DNA of 64,000 nucleotides from contig NZ_CP014854.1 in the NCBI RefSeq assembly GCF_002214365.1, forward strand, positions 186,001-250,000. The letters run 5' to 3'. The notes beneath the pieces are model-generated. The model searched no databases and had not been told where the DNA came from. It saw only the letters and a program-made list of their open reading frames with translations. Positions 55,405 through 64,000 of this stretch are shown one piece after another. How positions within the stretch are numbered: the first letter of the stretch is position 1; every line of letters starts with the position of its first letter. Both the position numbers and the translations under genes were made by a program. This DNA is from Thermococcus celer Vu 13 = JCM 8558. Lineage in GTDB: Archaea > Methanobacteriota_B > Thermococci > Thermococcales > Thermococcaceae.

Positions 55405-55998
55405 ATGGTTAAGGTGGGAGTTGTGGGTCTCCAGGGCGACGTAGAGGAGCACATTGGGGCGGCAACGAAAGCTCTGAAGAACCTCGGGGTTTCGGGGGAG
55501 GTGCTCTGGCTCAGGAAGCCGGCCCAGCTCGAGGGGGTCTCCGCGGTGATAATCCCGGGCGGCGAGAGCACGACGATATCCCGGTTGATGGTGAAGAACG
55601 GTCTCCTCGATCCTCTGAGGAAGCTCGGCGGGGAGGGTCTCCCGATAATGGGCACCTGCGCGGGCCTGATAATGCTCTCGAGGGAGGTTATCGGCGCCAC
55701 GCCGGAGCAGAGGTTCCTCGGGCTCCTCGACGTCCGCGTCAACAGAAACGCCTACGGGAGACAGGTGGACAGCTTCGAGGCGCCGGTGAGGTTATCCTTC
55801 AGCGATGAACCCTTCCCGGGCGTCTTCATCCGCGCTCCGAGGATAGTCGAGACCCTGAGCGATGAGGTGAGGCCGATAGCGTGGCTCGGTGACAGGGTTG
55901 TGGGCGTCGAGGAGGGCAACGTCATCGGTCTCGAGTTCCACCCCGAGCTGACGGACGACACGAGGGTCCACGAGTACTTCCTGGAGAAGGCGATATGA
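55405..55998 (+). CDS. pdxT: pyridoxal 5'-phosphate synthase glutaminase subunit PdxT
   Basis: A 197-residue class I glutaminase feeding ammonia to PdxS. The nucleophile is Cys86 in GTCAGLIML; the His and Glu lie in EFHPELTDD near the end. MVKVGVVGLQGDVEEH starts the chain and IIPGGESTT is conserved. GGTGAT lies just before ATG 55405. Operon with pdxS. Confidence 0.96.
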   Translation: MVKVGVVGLQGDVEEHIGAATKALKNLGVSGEVLWLRKPAQLEGVSAVIIPGGESTTISRLMVKNGLLDPLRKLGGEGLPIMGTCAGLIMLSREVIGATPEQRFLGLLDVRVNRNAYGRQVDSFEAPVRLSFSDEPFPGVFIRAPRIVETLSDEVRPIAWLGDRVVGVEEGNVIGLEFHPELTDDTRVHEYFLEKAI

Positions 55999-56094
55999 GC
56001 TGGATTTTCGTTCCAGACGTATTTCAGGCACCTTTTTGCTAATTTCTCCGAAAACCTTTTTATTCCTGCCGTTGGAACGTGCAAAGGTGGTAAC

Positions 56095-58086
56095 GTGAGC
56101 GGGCCCAAGACGGTTGTGTGTCCCTTCTGCGGCTTCGGATGCAGGCTCCTCGTTGATCCAGAGACGATGAAGGTCAAACCCCACAGGGGCGAGCCGAACA
56201 GGGGCAAGCTATGTCCCAAGGGGCTTCACTCAACGGAGTTCGTCCTTTCCGGGGACAGGGTCAAGCGCCCCCTGAAGCGTGAGGGCTCGCGGATGCGGCC
56301 GGTGAGCTGGGGACGGGCCATAGATGAGATATCCGCTAAACTCCTCGAAATCCGCGAGCTTTACGGGGCCGACGCTGTGGCCTTCCTGGCCTCCTCCAAG
56401 GTCAGCAACGAGGAGAACTACCTCCTCCAGAAGATAGCGCGGCTCTTCGGCACCAACAACATAGACAACTGCGCCCGTCTCTGCCACGAGGCGAGCGTCC
56501 ACGCCCTCAAGATGACCGTCGGGGCCGGGGCGCAGACCAACCCCTACGCGGATCTCGAGGGGTTCGGCGCGATACTCATCTGGGGCTACAACCCGGCCGA
56601 GACCCACCCGGTAGTGATGGACTACATCCTGAGGGCCCGGAAGAACGGGGCGAGGATCATCGTCGTTGACGTCAGGAAGACGAGGACGATGGCCTTCGCC
56701 GATTACGGGCTCATCGTCCGCCCGGGAACGGACATAACCCTCGCGAACGCCATGATGAACGTGATAATCCGCGAGGAGCTCCACGACGAGGACTTCGTGA
56801 GGGGCAGGACCACGGGCTTCTCCGAGGTCAGGATGGCCGTGAGGAAGTACACGCCGGAGTACGCGGAGAAGATCACCGGAGTTCCGGCGGGGGTTATCCG
56901 TGAAGTGGCGAGGACGTTTGCCCTGGCCGGTAGCGGGGCGGTGATGTGGGGGATGGGACTGACCCAGCACGTCTCAGGCGTCGAGAACGTCATGGCCGTC
57001 ATAGACCTCGCCCTGCTCCTCGGTTACATCGGCGAGAGGGGTGGCCTCTACCCCATGCGCGGCCAGAACAACGTTCAGGGGGCGGCGTACATGGGGGCGC
57101 TCAGCGAGTTTCTGCCGGGCTACGTCCCCCTGACGGACGAGAGGTTCAGGAAGCGCGTGGCGAAGATATGGGGAGTGGAAGACCTCCCGACGGAGCGCGG
57201 CCTCTACCTGACGGAGCTCTGGGAGGCCGTTGAGAGGGGTGACCTCAGGGCCCTCTACGTGGTCGGGGAGAACCCGGCGGTGAGCGAGCCGAACTTCATG
57301 GAGGTGCGGAGGGCCCTCAGAAAGCTCGACCTCCTCGTCGTTCAGGACCTCTTCATGACACGGACGGCGAGGTACGCCCACTACGTCCTCCCGGCCAGCG
57401 CCTTCTGCGAGAAGTCCGGGAGCTACATGAACAGCGAGCGCAGAATCCAGTGGAGCCAGAGGGTTTGCGAGCCATACGCGGACTCAAGGCCCGACTGGGA
57501 GATACTGACCGACCTCGGAAGGGCCCTTGGCCTGCCCGGTTTCAACTATTCGAGCGTCGAGGAGATAACCGAAGAGTACTTCCGCCTCTTCCCCTCGCTG
57601 GAGGAGAGGAGCGTTGAGGAGCTCAAGAACGGCGACGGTATCTTCCTCCCGAGGAAGAGACTCCACACCTGGGAGTTCGCGACACCCGACGGGAAGGCGA
57701 GGTTCATCGCCGTGGAGCAGGTGGGGCCGTGGGAGAGGCCGGACGGGGAGTACCCGTTCATACTGACCACCGTCAGGGTGATAAGCCACTACAACACGGG
57801 CGAGATGACGCTCAGGAGTCCGTCGCTCCTCAGGTTGATGGGGGAGCCCAGGGCGGTGATAAACCGGGACGACGCTGAAAAGCTCGGAATCCGCGAGGGC
57901 GATTGGGTCGAGATAGAGACGAGGCGCGGCAGGATAAGGATGAGGGCGGGTATGGGGGACGTCCAGCCGGGCCTCATCGCCGTTCCCTTCCACTTCAAGG
58001 CCAACAGGGTAACGAGTCCGGCACTGAACAAGGCGGGAACCCCGGAGTTCAAGTTCGCGGCGGCGAGGATACGGAAGCTGAGATAA
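56095..58086 (+). CDS. fdhA: formate dehydrogenase alpha subunit-like molybdopterin/tungstopterin oxidoreductase
   Basis: A 663-residue bis-molybdopterin (probably W) enzyme that oxidises formate. The N-terminal [4Fe-4S] cluster ligands are Cys9, Cys12, Cys16 and Cys40 (VCPFCGFGC and GKLCPKG). The metal ligand is Cys130 in NCARLCHEA, encoded by a normal Cys codon, not selenocysteine. Later domain motifs include MGMGLTQHVSGVEN, MRGQNNVQGA and HYNTGEMT. No beta subunit or hydrogenase genes are adjacent, so electron partners are unknown. The start is GTG after GGTGGTAAC. Confidence 0.9.
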   Translation: MSGPKTVVCPFCGFGCRLLVDPETMKVKPHRGEPNRGKLCPKGLHSTEFVLSGDRVKRPLKREGSRMRPVSWGRAIDEISAKLLEIRELYGADAVAFLASSKVSNEENYLLQKIARLFGTNNIDNCARLCHEASVHALKMTVGAGAQTNPYADLEGFGAILIWGYNPAETHPVVMDYILRARKNGARIIVVDVRKTRTMAFADYGLIVRPGTDITLANAMMNVIIREELHDEDFVRGRTTGFSEVRMAVRKYTPEYAEKITGVPAGVIREVARTFALAGSGAVMWGMGLTQHVSGVENVMAVIDLALLLGYIGERGGLYPMRGQNNVQGAAYMGALSEFLPGYVPLTDERFRKRVAKIWGVEDLPTERGLYLTELWEAVERGDLRALYVVGENPAVSEPNFMEVRRALRKLDLLVVQDLFMTRTARYAHYVLPASAFCEKSGSYMNSERRIQWSQRVCEPYADSRPDWEILTDLGRALGLPGFNYSSVEEITEEYFRLFPSLEERSVEELKNGDGIFLPRKRLHTWEFATPDGKARFIAVEQVGPWERPDGEYPFILTTVRVISHYNTGEMTLRSPSLLRLMGEPRAVINRDDAEKLGIREGDWVEIETRRGRIRMRAGMGDVQPGLIAVPFHFKANRVTSPALNKAGTPEFKFAAARIRKLR

Positions 58087-58176
58087 CGGGAGAGCTACGG
58101 GATAGCTAAGCTCAGAAACGAGAAGATCGAGGAAGTCAAGGCCGCGCTCGGGGGAGCCCTTGGAATCAGACCTTAA
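58087..58176 (+). pseudogene. PemK/MazF toxin C-terminal remnant
   Basis: Directly after the FDH stop, 29 in-frame codons read RESYGIAKLRNEKIEEVKAA and end near GIRP. The EEVK helix is the usual last helix of PemK/MazF-type toxins and matches the tail of the decayed toxin at 39760. No start or body precedes it. Confidence 0.5.
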
Positions 58177-59500
58177 AGGCCCACTCGGGGTACTCGCCCG
58201 TGAGGCACGCGGTGCAGAGGTTTTTCATTCCAACCGCCCTTCTGAGCCCCTCGACGCTGAGGTAGGCCAGGCTGTCGGCCCCTATCGCTTTCCTCACCCT
58301 TTCAACCCCGCCGAAAGCCGCTATGAGCTCGTGCCTCGTCGGGATGTCAACTCCCATGTAGCAGGGGTACCTTATCGGCGGCGATGCCACCCGGACGTGC
58401 ACCTTCCGCGCGCCGGCCTTCCTGAGCATCGCCACTATGCGCCTCATCGTGGTACCCCTGACGATTGAATCATCGACGAGGACGACGCTCTTCCCTTCTA
58501 CCACCTCTTTCACCGGCGAAAGCTTCAGCCGGACCTTCAGCTCGCGGTAGAACTGCCCCGGGGTTATGAAAGTCCTCCCTATGTAACGGTTCTTTATCAG
58601 TCCCTCCGAGTAGGGGATCCCGCTCACCTGCGAAAAGCCGAGGGCGGCCGCCCTGCCCGAGTCGGGCACGGCCACGACGACGTCCCCATCGGCCGGGCTC
58701 TCCTTGGCCAGCTCCTGCCCCATCCGGACCCTCGCGAGGTACACGTTAACGCCGTCTATCGTGCTGTCCGGGCGGGCGAAGTAGATGTACTCGAAGACGC
58801 AGTGGTGATGCCTCTCCCTGGCTATAACCCTGTTCTCAACCTCCCCCTCCGAGAGGAGAAAGACCTCCCCGGGTCTTACGTCCCTCGTCTCATCGACGAA
58901 GAGCCTCAGCGCAGAGTCCTCCGAGGCGAAGTAGTGGCCGTCCCCCCGGCCGTAGCTCAGCGGCCTGAAGCCGACGGGGTCCCTCGCGACGAGTATCTTT
59001 CCATCGAAGAGAAAGGCCACGGAGTAGGCCCCCCGGACCTCCTCAAAAACGGCCCCCATGGCCTCGAACTCGTCCCCGGTCTCGCGGAAGTGCCGAAGGA
59101 ACGAGATCCCCAGGAGCTCCGAGTCAACGGAGTGCCTGAAGCGGGCTCCGAGCCCCTCGTAGTGCCGTCTGAGCGGGAGAAAATTGGTCAGGGTCCCGTT
59201 GTGGGCCACGGCTACGGTCTTTCCACAGCAGGCCGCCTCCAGCGGCTGGGTCTCCGTGGGGGAACCCGAAGTGGAGTAGCGGACATGGGCTATCGCCATC
59301 CCCGACCTCAGCCTCGCAATCTCGCCGTTCCTGAAGACCTCGGAGACGAGCCCCCTCCCCGAGACCGTCCGTATCCGGTGCTTCCAGACGCTTATCCCCG
59401 CGCTCTCCTGTCCGCGGTGCTGGAGCGCCATGAGCGCGTAGTAGGCCTTCCTCGGTGCGTTCTCTGTAACCGCCGCAAAGACCCCGCACTTCTCCCTCAT
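58166..59500 (-). CDS. purF: amidophosphoribosyltransferase
   Basis: A 444-residue enzyme for the first purine step, making phosphoribosylamine from PRPP and glutamine. The N-terminal glutaminase nucleophile is Cys5 ([11 protein letters not shown]) after removal of a short propeptide; RGQESAGI and AHNGTLTN follow. The PRPP motif is [15 protein letters not shown] near residue 345. The ATG is preceded by a GGGG site only. Divergent from purC. Its 3' end overlaps the toxin remnant. Confidence 0.95.
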   Translation of the reverse strand: MREKCGVFAAVTENAPRKAYYALMALQHRGQESAGISVWKHRIRTVSGRGLVSEVFRNGEIARLRSGMAIAHVRYSTSGSPTETQPLEAACCGKTVAVAHNGTLTNFLPLRRHYEGLGARFRHSVDSELLGISFLRHFRETGDEFEAMGAVFEEVRGAYSVAFLFDGKILVARDPVGFRPLSYGRGDGHYFASEDSALRLFVDETRDVRPGEVFLLSEGEVENRVIARERHHHCVFEYIYFARPDSTIDGVNVYLARVRMGQELAKESPADGDVVVAVPDSGRAAALGFSQVSGIPYSEGLIKNRYIGRTFITPGQFYRELKVRLKLSPVKEVVEGKSVVLVDDSIVRGTTMRRIVAMLRKAGARKVHVRVASPPIRYPCYMGVDIPTRHELIAAFGGVERVRKAIGADSLAYLSVEGLRRAVGMKNLCTACLTGEYPEWAFKV

Positions 59501-59658
59501 GGAAACCCCGCCGTTTTGGTTTTAGCATTTAACTTTTAAATGTCAATGAAAGCGGACTTCGACGCGATATTTTAGCTTTTCGTGTTTAAAAGCTTTGCCC
59601 ACTTATTGACATTTAAATGTTAAAATAATCCTTAAATAGAGGTTAACTTTACATTAAA
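59501..59658. promoter_or_regulatory. purF-purC divergent promoter with inverted palindromic sites
   Basis: TTTAAATGTCAAT at 59535-59547 is the exact reverse complement of ATTGACATTTAAA at 59605-59617. The second site extends into the self-palindrome ACATTTAAATGT (59609-59620). Both face the two gene starts, the pattern of a shared purine regulator. No such regulator gene is seen in the window. Confidence 0.55.
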
Positions 59659-60366
59659 ATGGTGAAGACCGTGCGGGTTTACGAAGGCAAGGCCAAGAGG
59701 ATAGTCCCCCTCGACGAGGGGAAGGTGATTATGGAGTTCAAGGACGATGCCACGGCCTTTAACGGCGGAAAAAAGGGAGAATTCAAGGGCAAGGGCTCGC
59801 TCAACGCCCAGATAAGCGCGGTTCTTTTCAGGGTTCTCGAGGAGAGGGGCGTAAAGACCCACTTCATCGGCGTCGCCGGCGACAACAGGCTCATCGTCGA
59901 GCGGCTGAGGATGTATCCCCTCGAAGTCGTGGTCAGGAATGTCGTCGCCGGGAGCCTGAAGAAACGCCTTCCCCTTGCGGAAGGGACCGAACTGGCGGAG
60001 CCGATAGTCGAGCTCTACTACAAGGACGACGACCTCGGAGACCCGATGATAAACCGTTACCACGCGAAGGCCCTCGGGATAAGCGAGGGGGAGATAGATG
60101 AGATGGAGCGCATCGCCCTTAAGGTCAACGAGATCCTGAAGGAGTACTTCGCCTCGCGCGGGGTGGTGCTGGTCGACTTCAAGCTGGAGTTCGGGAAGAA
60201 CGGCAGGGGGGAGATAGTCCTCGGTGACGAGATAAGCCCGGACACCTGCCGCCTCTGGGATGCGAGAACGAAGGGGAGCCTCGACAAGGACGTCTTCCGC
60301 TTCGATAGGGGCGACCTAATGGAAGCCTACGGGGAGCTTTACAGGCGGCTCGTGGGGGACTCGTAG
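59659..60366 (+). CDS. purC: phosphoribosylaminoimidazole-succinocarboxamide synthase
   Basis: A 235-residue SAICAR synthetase. YEGKAKRI near residue 7, AFNGGKKGEFKGKG, EVVVRNVVAGSL and DEISPDTCRLWD are signatures. It uses ATP to join aspartate to the CAIR product. The start lies at 59659, closely after an AT-rich promoter; an alternative GTG start a few codons on exists. Divergent from purF. Confidence 0.95.
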   Translation: MVKTVRVYEGKAKRIVPLDEGKVIMEFKDDATAFNGGKKGEFKGKGSLNAQISAVLFRVLEERGVKTHFIGVAGDNRLIVERLRMYPLEVVVRNVVAGSLKKRLPLAEGTELAEPIVELYYKDDDLGDPMINRYHAKALGISEGEIDEMERIALKVNEILKEYFASRGVVLVDFKLEFGKNGRGEIVLGDEISPDTCRLWDARTKGSLDKDVFRFDRGDLMEAYGELYRRLVGDS

Positions 60367-60506
60367 GTTATGAAGACCGTGTAACAGCCCTTCCCGTCCT
60401 CCTCTATCACTATTTTCCTCAGTCCGATCCCGTACTCCTCAACGGCCTCCTTTACGATCCCGGGCAGGTTCTCGAGGAACCCCTTCCTCTTAATCGTGAG
60501 CTCCAT
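60339..60506 (-). CDS. small conserved hypothetical protein
   Basis: A 55-residue protein read on the minus strand, with GGTGGT 3 nt before ATG 60506. It begins MELTIKRKGFLENLPG and runs to SRL; the reading shows a helix and two strands with one Cys. It overlaps the purC end by 28 nt. Not a PurS-type protein by sequence. Family unknown. Confidence 0.55.
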   Translation of the reverse strand: MELTIKRKGFLENLPGIVKEAVEEYGIGLRKIVIEEDGKGCYTVFITYESPTSRL

Positions 60507-60536
60507 GCCACCACCAAGGAAAGTTGGGGACGGGCC

Positions 60537-61538
60537 TTAAAGCCCTATCCCGTAGTTTCCCACGACTATCCCCGGTTCCTCCGTGACGGTTCCAAGATCG
60601 AAGACCTCAAAGTGCTTACCCAGGATCTCAAGGGCTTCTTCCCTCTCCCTCCATGGCACTATGACCGCCATACCAACGCCCATGTTGAAGACCCTGAACA
60701 TCTCCTCCAATGGGACGCCGTTCTCGTGGATGAGCCTGAATATCCCCTCGATGGGCGGCATCTCAAGGTAGAAGCCGTGGTTCGTGAGGCGTTTGAGGTT
60801 GGTTAGACCGCCGCCGGTTATGTGCACCAATCCGTGGACCTCAACGCTTTCCAGGAGTTCCAGAACGGGCTTCACGTAAATCCTCGTCGGCTCCAGGAGC
60901 CACTCCCAGAGTTCCCTCCCTTCGTACTCGTAGTCGAGCCCGTACTTCGGGATGAGGAGCTTTCTGGCCAGCGTGAGGCCGTTGGAGTGTATCCCCGAGC
61001 TGGCAACACCGATAACCGCGTCTCCGGGCTTTATCTTCTCGCCGGTTATCACGCGCTCCCTCCGAACGATGCCCACGGCCGTCCCCGCGAGGTCGAAACC
61101 CCTTACAAGGTCGGGCATCACCGCCGTCTCCCCGCCGACTATTGAGATTCCGGCCTGCCTCGCCCCCTCGTAGAGCCCCCTGGCTATCCCGGCGAAAACC
61201 TTCTCATCGGGCTCCCTCACCGCGAGGTAGTCGACGAGCGCCACGGGCTCGGCCCCAACGCATATCAGGTCGTTGACGTTCATCGCCACCATGTCGATGC
61301 CTACGGTGTCGAACTTCCCGACGGCCTCGGCCACGAGAACCTTGGTCCCCACCCCGTCCGTCGTCATCGCGAGGTAGAAGTCGCGGAAATCCATCAAGGC
61401 GGCGTAGTGGCCTATCTCCCCCGGCTCGCCGATTTTGCCCTTCCTGAACTTGAAGGTCGCCTTTGCGAGATCTATGATCCCCCTCAAGGCCCGCGAGGTC
61501 TTTTCGTCGTCCACCCCGGCTTGAGCGTAGGTAAGCAT
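60537..61538 (-). CDS. purM: phosphoribosylformylglycinamidine cyclo-ligase
   Basis: A 333-residue AIR synthetase. [15 protein letters not shown] near the start, [37 protein letters not shown] and [13 protein letters not shown] are the family motifs. ATG at 61538 has GGTGAT upstream and fits the start of the family, so the longer frame to 61586 is not used. Divergent from purT. Confidence 0.95.
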   Translation of the reverse strand: MLTYAQAGVDDEKTSRALRGIIDLAKATFKFRKGKIGEPGEIGHYAALMDFRDFYLAMTTDGVGTKVLVAEAVGKFDTVGIDMVAMNVNDLICVGAEPVALVDYLAVREPDEKVFAGIARGLYEGARQAGISIVGGETAVMPDLVRGFDLAGTAVGIVRRERVITGEKIKPGDAVIGVASSGIHSNGLTLARKLLIPKYGLDYEYEGRELWEWLLEPTRIYVKPVLELLESVEVHGLVHITGGGLTNLKRLTNHGFYLEMPPIEGIFRLIHENGVPLEEMFRVFNMGVGMAVIVPWREREEALEILGKHFEVFDLGTVTEEPGIVVGNYGIGL

Positions 61539-61580
61539 GCTATCACCGCGTGGGAGTTGGGGGCCGAACCTTAAAAGCTT

Positions 61581-61593
61581 TGCCATTTTAATG
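61581..61593. promoter_or_regulatory. purM-purT candidate operator
   Basis: TGCCATTTTAATG lies here and the same 13-mer lies at 63468-63480 between purE and purD. CATTTTAATG is close to the ACATTTAAATGT core seen by purC. The repeat in two purine intergenic regions suggests a common regulator. Confidence 0.5.
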
Positions 61594-61656
61594 CTTAAAA
61601 AGGCTTAAATATAATGAATTTTCAACATTTTTACGTCAAAGCATGAGGTGATGGTG

Positions 61657-62946
61657 ATGATAAAACCCCGGGACGAGCTTGGAACCGCCATGACGGATTC
61701 CGCCGTTAGGATAATGCTCCTCGGGAGCGGTGAGCTCGGAAAGGAAATAGCCATCGAGGCCCAGAGGCTGGGCGTTGAGGTAGTGGCCGTGGATAGATAC
61801 GCCAACGCTCCCGCGATGCAGGTTGCCCACCGCTCCTACGTCGGGGACATGAGGAACGCCGACTTCCTGTTCTCGGTGGTCGAGCGCGAAAAGCCCGACG
61901 CGATAATCCCCGAGATAGAGGCCATAAACCTCGACGCCCTCTTCGAGCTCGAGAGGGACGGCTACTTCGTTGTCCCCAATGCAAAAGCGACCTGGATAGC
62001 CATGCACCGCGAGAGGACGAGGGAGACGCTCGCGAAGGAAGCCGGAGTTCCCACCTCGCGTTACGCTTACGCAACAACGCTCGACGAGCTCTACGACGCC
62101 TGCGAGAGGATAGGTTACCCCTGTCACACGAAGGCCATAATGAGCTCCTCGGGAAAGGGCTCCTACTTCGTCAGGGGGCCGGAAGACGTCCCGAAGGCGT
62201 GGGAAATAGCCAAGAAGAAGGCCCGCGGCAGCGCTGACAAGATAATCGTGGAGGAGCACATCGACTTCGACGTCGAGATAACGGAGCTGGCGGTCAGGCA
62301 CTACGACGAAAACGGCGAGCTCGTCACGACCTTTCCGAAGCCCGTGGGGCACTACCAGATTGATGGCGACTATCACTCAAGCTGGCAGCCTGCGGAAATA
62401 AGCGAGAAGGCCGAGCGCGAGGTTTACCGCATAGCCAAACGGATAACCGACGTCCTCGGCGGTCTCGGGCTCTTCGGCGTCGAGATGTTCGTGAAGGGCG
62501 ATAGGGTCTGGGCCAACGAGGTCTCGCCGAGGCCCCACGACACGGGGATGGTAACCTTGGCCTCTCATCCCCCCGGCTTCTCCGAGTTCGGACTGCACCT
62601 GAGGGCCGTTCTGGGGCTTCCGATTCCGGGGGAGTGGGTCGATGGATACCGCCTGTTCCCGATTGTAGCACCTGCGGCGACCCACGTCATCAAGGCCAAC
62701 GTCCCCGGTTATTCCCCGCGCTTCCGCGGCTTAAGCAGAGCTTTAAGCGTTCCGAACGCCACAATCAGGCTCTTCGGAAAGCCCGAGGCCTATCCCGGAA
62801 GGAGACTGGGGGTCGCGCTGGCGTGGGATAAGGACGTTGAGGCCGCGAAGAGGAGGGCCGAGAGGATCGCGCACACCGTTGAGCTGAGGACGAGGAGCGG
62901 GGGGTGGCAGAGCCAGGAGTTTATTAAAAAGATGCACCTGCTCTGA
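61657..62946 (+). CDS. purT: formate-dependent phosphoribosylglycinamide formyltransferase 2
   Basis: A 429-residue ATP-grasp enzyme that formylates GAR using formate and ATP, without tetrahydrofolate. MLLGSGELGKEIAIEAQRLG, KAIMSSSGKGSY and VEMFVKGDRVWANEVSPRPHDTG are family motifs. ATG at 61657 follows GGTGAT. Using formate links it conceptually to the formate dehydrogenase in the window, but that is inference. Confidence 0.96.
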   Translation: MIKPRDELGTAMTDSAVRIMLLGSGELGKEIAIEAQRLGVEVVAVDRYANAPAMQVAHRSYVGDMRNADFLFSVVEREKPDAIIPEIEAINLDALFELERDGYFVVPNAKATWIAMHRERTRETLAKEAGVPTSRYAYATTLDELYDACERIGYPCHTKAIMSSSGKGSYFVRGPEDVPKAWEIAKKKARGSADKIIVEEHIDFDVEITELAVRHYDENGELVTTFPKPVGHYQIDGDYHSSWQPAEISEKAEREVYRIAKRITDVLGGLGLFGVEMFVKGDRVWANEVSPRPHDTGMVTLASHPPGFSEFGLHLRAVLGLPIPGEWVDGYRLFPIVAPAATHVIKANVPGYSPRFRGLSRALSVPNATIRLFGKPEAYPGRRLGVALAWDKDVEAAKRRAERIAHTVELRTRSGGWQSQEFIKKMHLL

Positions 62947-62994
62947 TTTTTCTTTTTAAAGTCTTTTAAAAAAATAAATTAAAAAATAAAGCCA

Positions 62995-63426
62995 CTAGCC
63001 CCTCATCTTTTCCCTGTACTCCTCAAGCTTTTTCTTCATGCTTTCATCTTTTAGCGCCAAAATCTCAATTGCGAGCAAAGCCGCGTTCTTCCCGTTATCT
63101 ATCCCGACGGCGGCTACCGGAACACCCGGGGGCATCTGGGCCATGCTCAGGAGGGCGTCGAGACCGCCGAGCTTCGCCGAGACTGGGACCCCTATCACGG
63201 GTTTGGTCGTGTGGGATGCGATAACGCCCGGCAGGGCGGCACTTAAGCCCGCTATGGCTATGAAAACGTCGTAGTCTCTCTTTGCCAGCTCCTCGACCTT
63301 CTCCGGGTTCCTATGGGCGGATGCAACCTCAACGTCGTATTCAACTCCAAACTCCTCCAGGACTTTGGCAACCTTCTCGGCGATGTGAGAGTCGCTTTTG
63401 CTTCCCATCACCACGAGCACCTTCAT
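62995..63426 (-). CDS. purE: N5-carboxyaminoimidazole ribonucleotide mutase
   Basis: A 143-residue Pur[11 protein letters not shown] near residue 7 and [12 protein letters not shown] are the class I motifs, with [24 protein letters not shown] and [22 protein letters not shown] at 63426 follows GGTGA. Divergent from purD. No separate PurK is visible in the window. Confidence 0.95.
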   Translation of the reverse strand: MKVLVVMGSKSDSHIAEKVAKVLEEFGVEYDVEVASAHRNPEKVEELAKRDYDVFIAIAGLSAALPGVIASHTTKPVIGVPVSAKLGGLDALLSMAQMPPGVPVAAVGIDNGKNAALLAIEILALKDESMKKKLEEYREKMRG

Positions 63427-63467
63427 GGCCTTCACCGGTCTCTGTTCTCCCCAGCCCTTATAAGTTT

Positions 63468-63480
63468 TGCCATTTTAATG
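63468..63480. promoter_or_regulatory. purE-purD candidate operator
   Basis: The same 13-mer TGCCATTTTAATG as at 61581-61593. It lies between the two divergent purine genes. Confidence 0.5.
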
Positions 63481-63531
63481 TAAAAACAAAGCTTAAAAAT
63501 TGAATTTTTTGACTTATAAATGGTGAAACCT

Positions 63532-64000
63532 ATGAAGGTTCTGCTCGTTGGAGGCGGCGGCAGGGAGCACGCCATAGGCGAGGCGCTCGTGAGGGGTGGT
63601 GCCGAGCTCTACGTTGTCTCAAAGCACAGAAATCCGGGGCTTCTCAAAATCGCGGAGGGCTACGCCCTCGCCAGGGAAACGGACGTGGAAAGGGTTCTCG
63701 CCCACGCCGAGAGGTTCGGGGTCGACCTTGCCTTCATCGGCCCGGAGGCCCCGCTCGAGAGGGGAATCGTAGATGTCCTTGAGGAGAACGGGATCCCCGC
63801 GGTTGGTCCCTCAAAGGAGGCGGCCCGGCTCGAGACGGACAAGGCCTTTGCGAGGCACATGATGGAAAAATACGAAATTCCGGGGAGGAAGCACTTCAGG
63901 GTCTTCGACGACGTTTCCGAGATGCGCTCGTGGGTGGACGACTTCGGAAGGCCCGTCGTCGTAAAACCCCTCGGACTGACAGGGGGTAAGGGCGTTAAAG
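63532..64000 (+). CDS. purD: phosphoribosylamine-glycine ligase, N-terminal part
   Basis: First 156 residues of GAR synthetase; the gene runs past the window edge. MKVLLVGGGGREHAIGEAL, FIGPEAPLERGIVDVLEE and PVVVKPLGLTGGKGV (ATP-grasp loop) are plain. ATG at 63532 has GGTGAAA upstream, so the ATG at 63520 is less likely. It joins glycine to phosphoribosylamine made by PurF. Confidence 0.94.
   Translation, partial: MKVLLVGGGGREHAIGEALVRGGAELYVVSKHRNPGLLKIAEGYALARETDVERVLAHAERFGVDLAFIGPEAPLERGIVDVLEENGIPAVGPSKEAARLETDKAFARHMMEKYEIPGRKHFRVFDDVSEMRSWVDDFGRPVVVKPLGLTGGKGVK

Overview
The window is from a hyperthermophilic euryarchaeon of the order Thermococcales, most likely a Thermococcus. The evidence is a family B DNA polymerase of the 9°N/KOD type, archaeal housekeeping genes (thermosome, aEF-1beta, Taw3, PdxS/T, NadA/B/C, DUF1464, AMMECR1), dense high-GC genes preceded by GGTGAT-type ribosome binding sites, and TATA boxes about 25 nt upstream of transcripts. 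Function is called from protein families recognised by eye; no database search was run.

Layout. 1-9340: end of a HIT hydrolase, an IorA-type ferredoxin oxidoreductase, an RNase H-like DUF4152-type protein, an AI-2E-type transporter, nicotinamidase, a low-GC orphan patch (about 6300-6790), and a PadR regulator with an MFS exporter. 9600-21260: DHH nuclease (HAN-like), S-layer-like protein, DUF2391 with a TOPRIM protein, HAD phosphatase, DNA polymerase B (no intein), a frameshifted membrane protein and an RNA m5C methylase. 21266-30650: AMMECR1, an MTH1187/DUF373/coiled-coil operon, endonuclease IV, a DmpA-type peptidase, a two-gene ABC importer and an AzgA-type purine permease. 30700-36510: DtxR regulator, tRNA-Lys, 0.8 kb of non-coding hairpin repeats, aEF-1beta, a TPR protein, a damaged thermosome gene and DUF1464. 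36528-40207: Taw3, an SF1 helicase, a decayed RHH-PemK toxin gene and a frameshifted small gene. 40595-46996: guaB, then nadB-nadA-ATPase-nadC. 54364-55998: pdxS-pdxT. 56095-58086: a lone formate dehydrogenase alpha subunit. 58166-64000: purine synthesis genes purF, purC, purM, purT, purE and purD, with shared palindromic sites in the intergenic regions.

The standout is 46972-53052. It is an AT-rich island holding what looks like a complete fructose phosphotransferase system: DeoR-type repressor, 1-phosphofructokinase, EIIA, EIIBC, HPr and Enzyme I, in one operon on the minus strand. It is bounded by a 60-bp perfect direct repeat that duplicates the 3' end of nadC, so it looks like an insertion at the end of nadC that left a functional stop. 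The PEP-dependent PTS is typically bacterial and, to my knowledge, rare outside haloarchaea among archaea. Here it has archaeal promoter and RBS signals.

Several genes carry frameshifts or truncations: the thermosome with an nrdD fragment at its start and a lost segment, RHH-PemK, a membrane protein with a (TGGA)3 slippage tract, a G-run frameshift, and a possible nuclease pseudogene. Some may be sequencing or assembly errors; others look like real decay.
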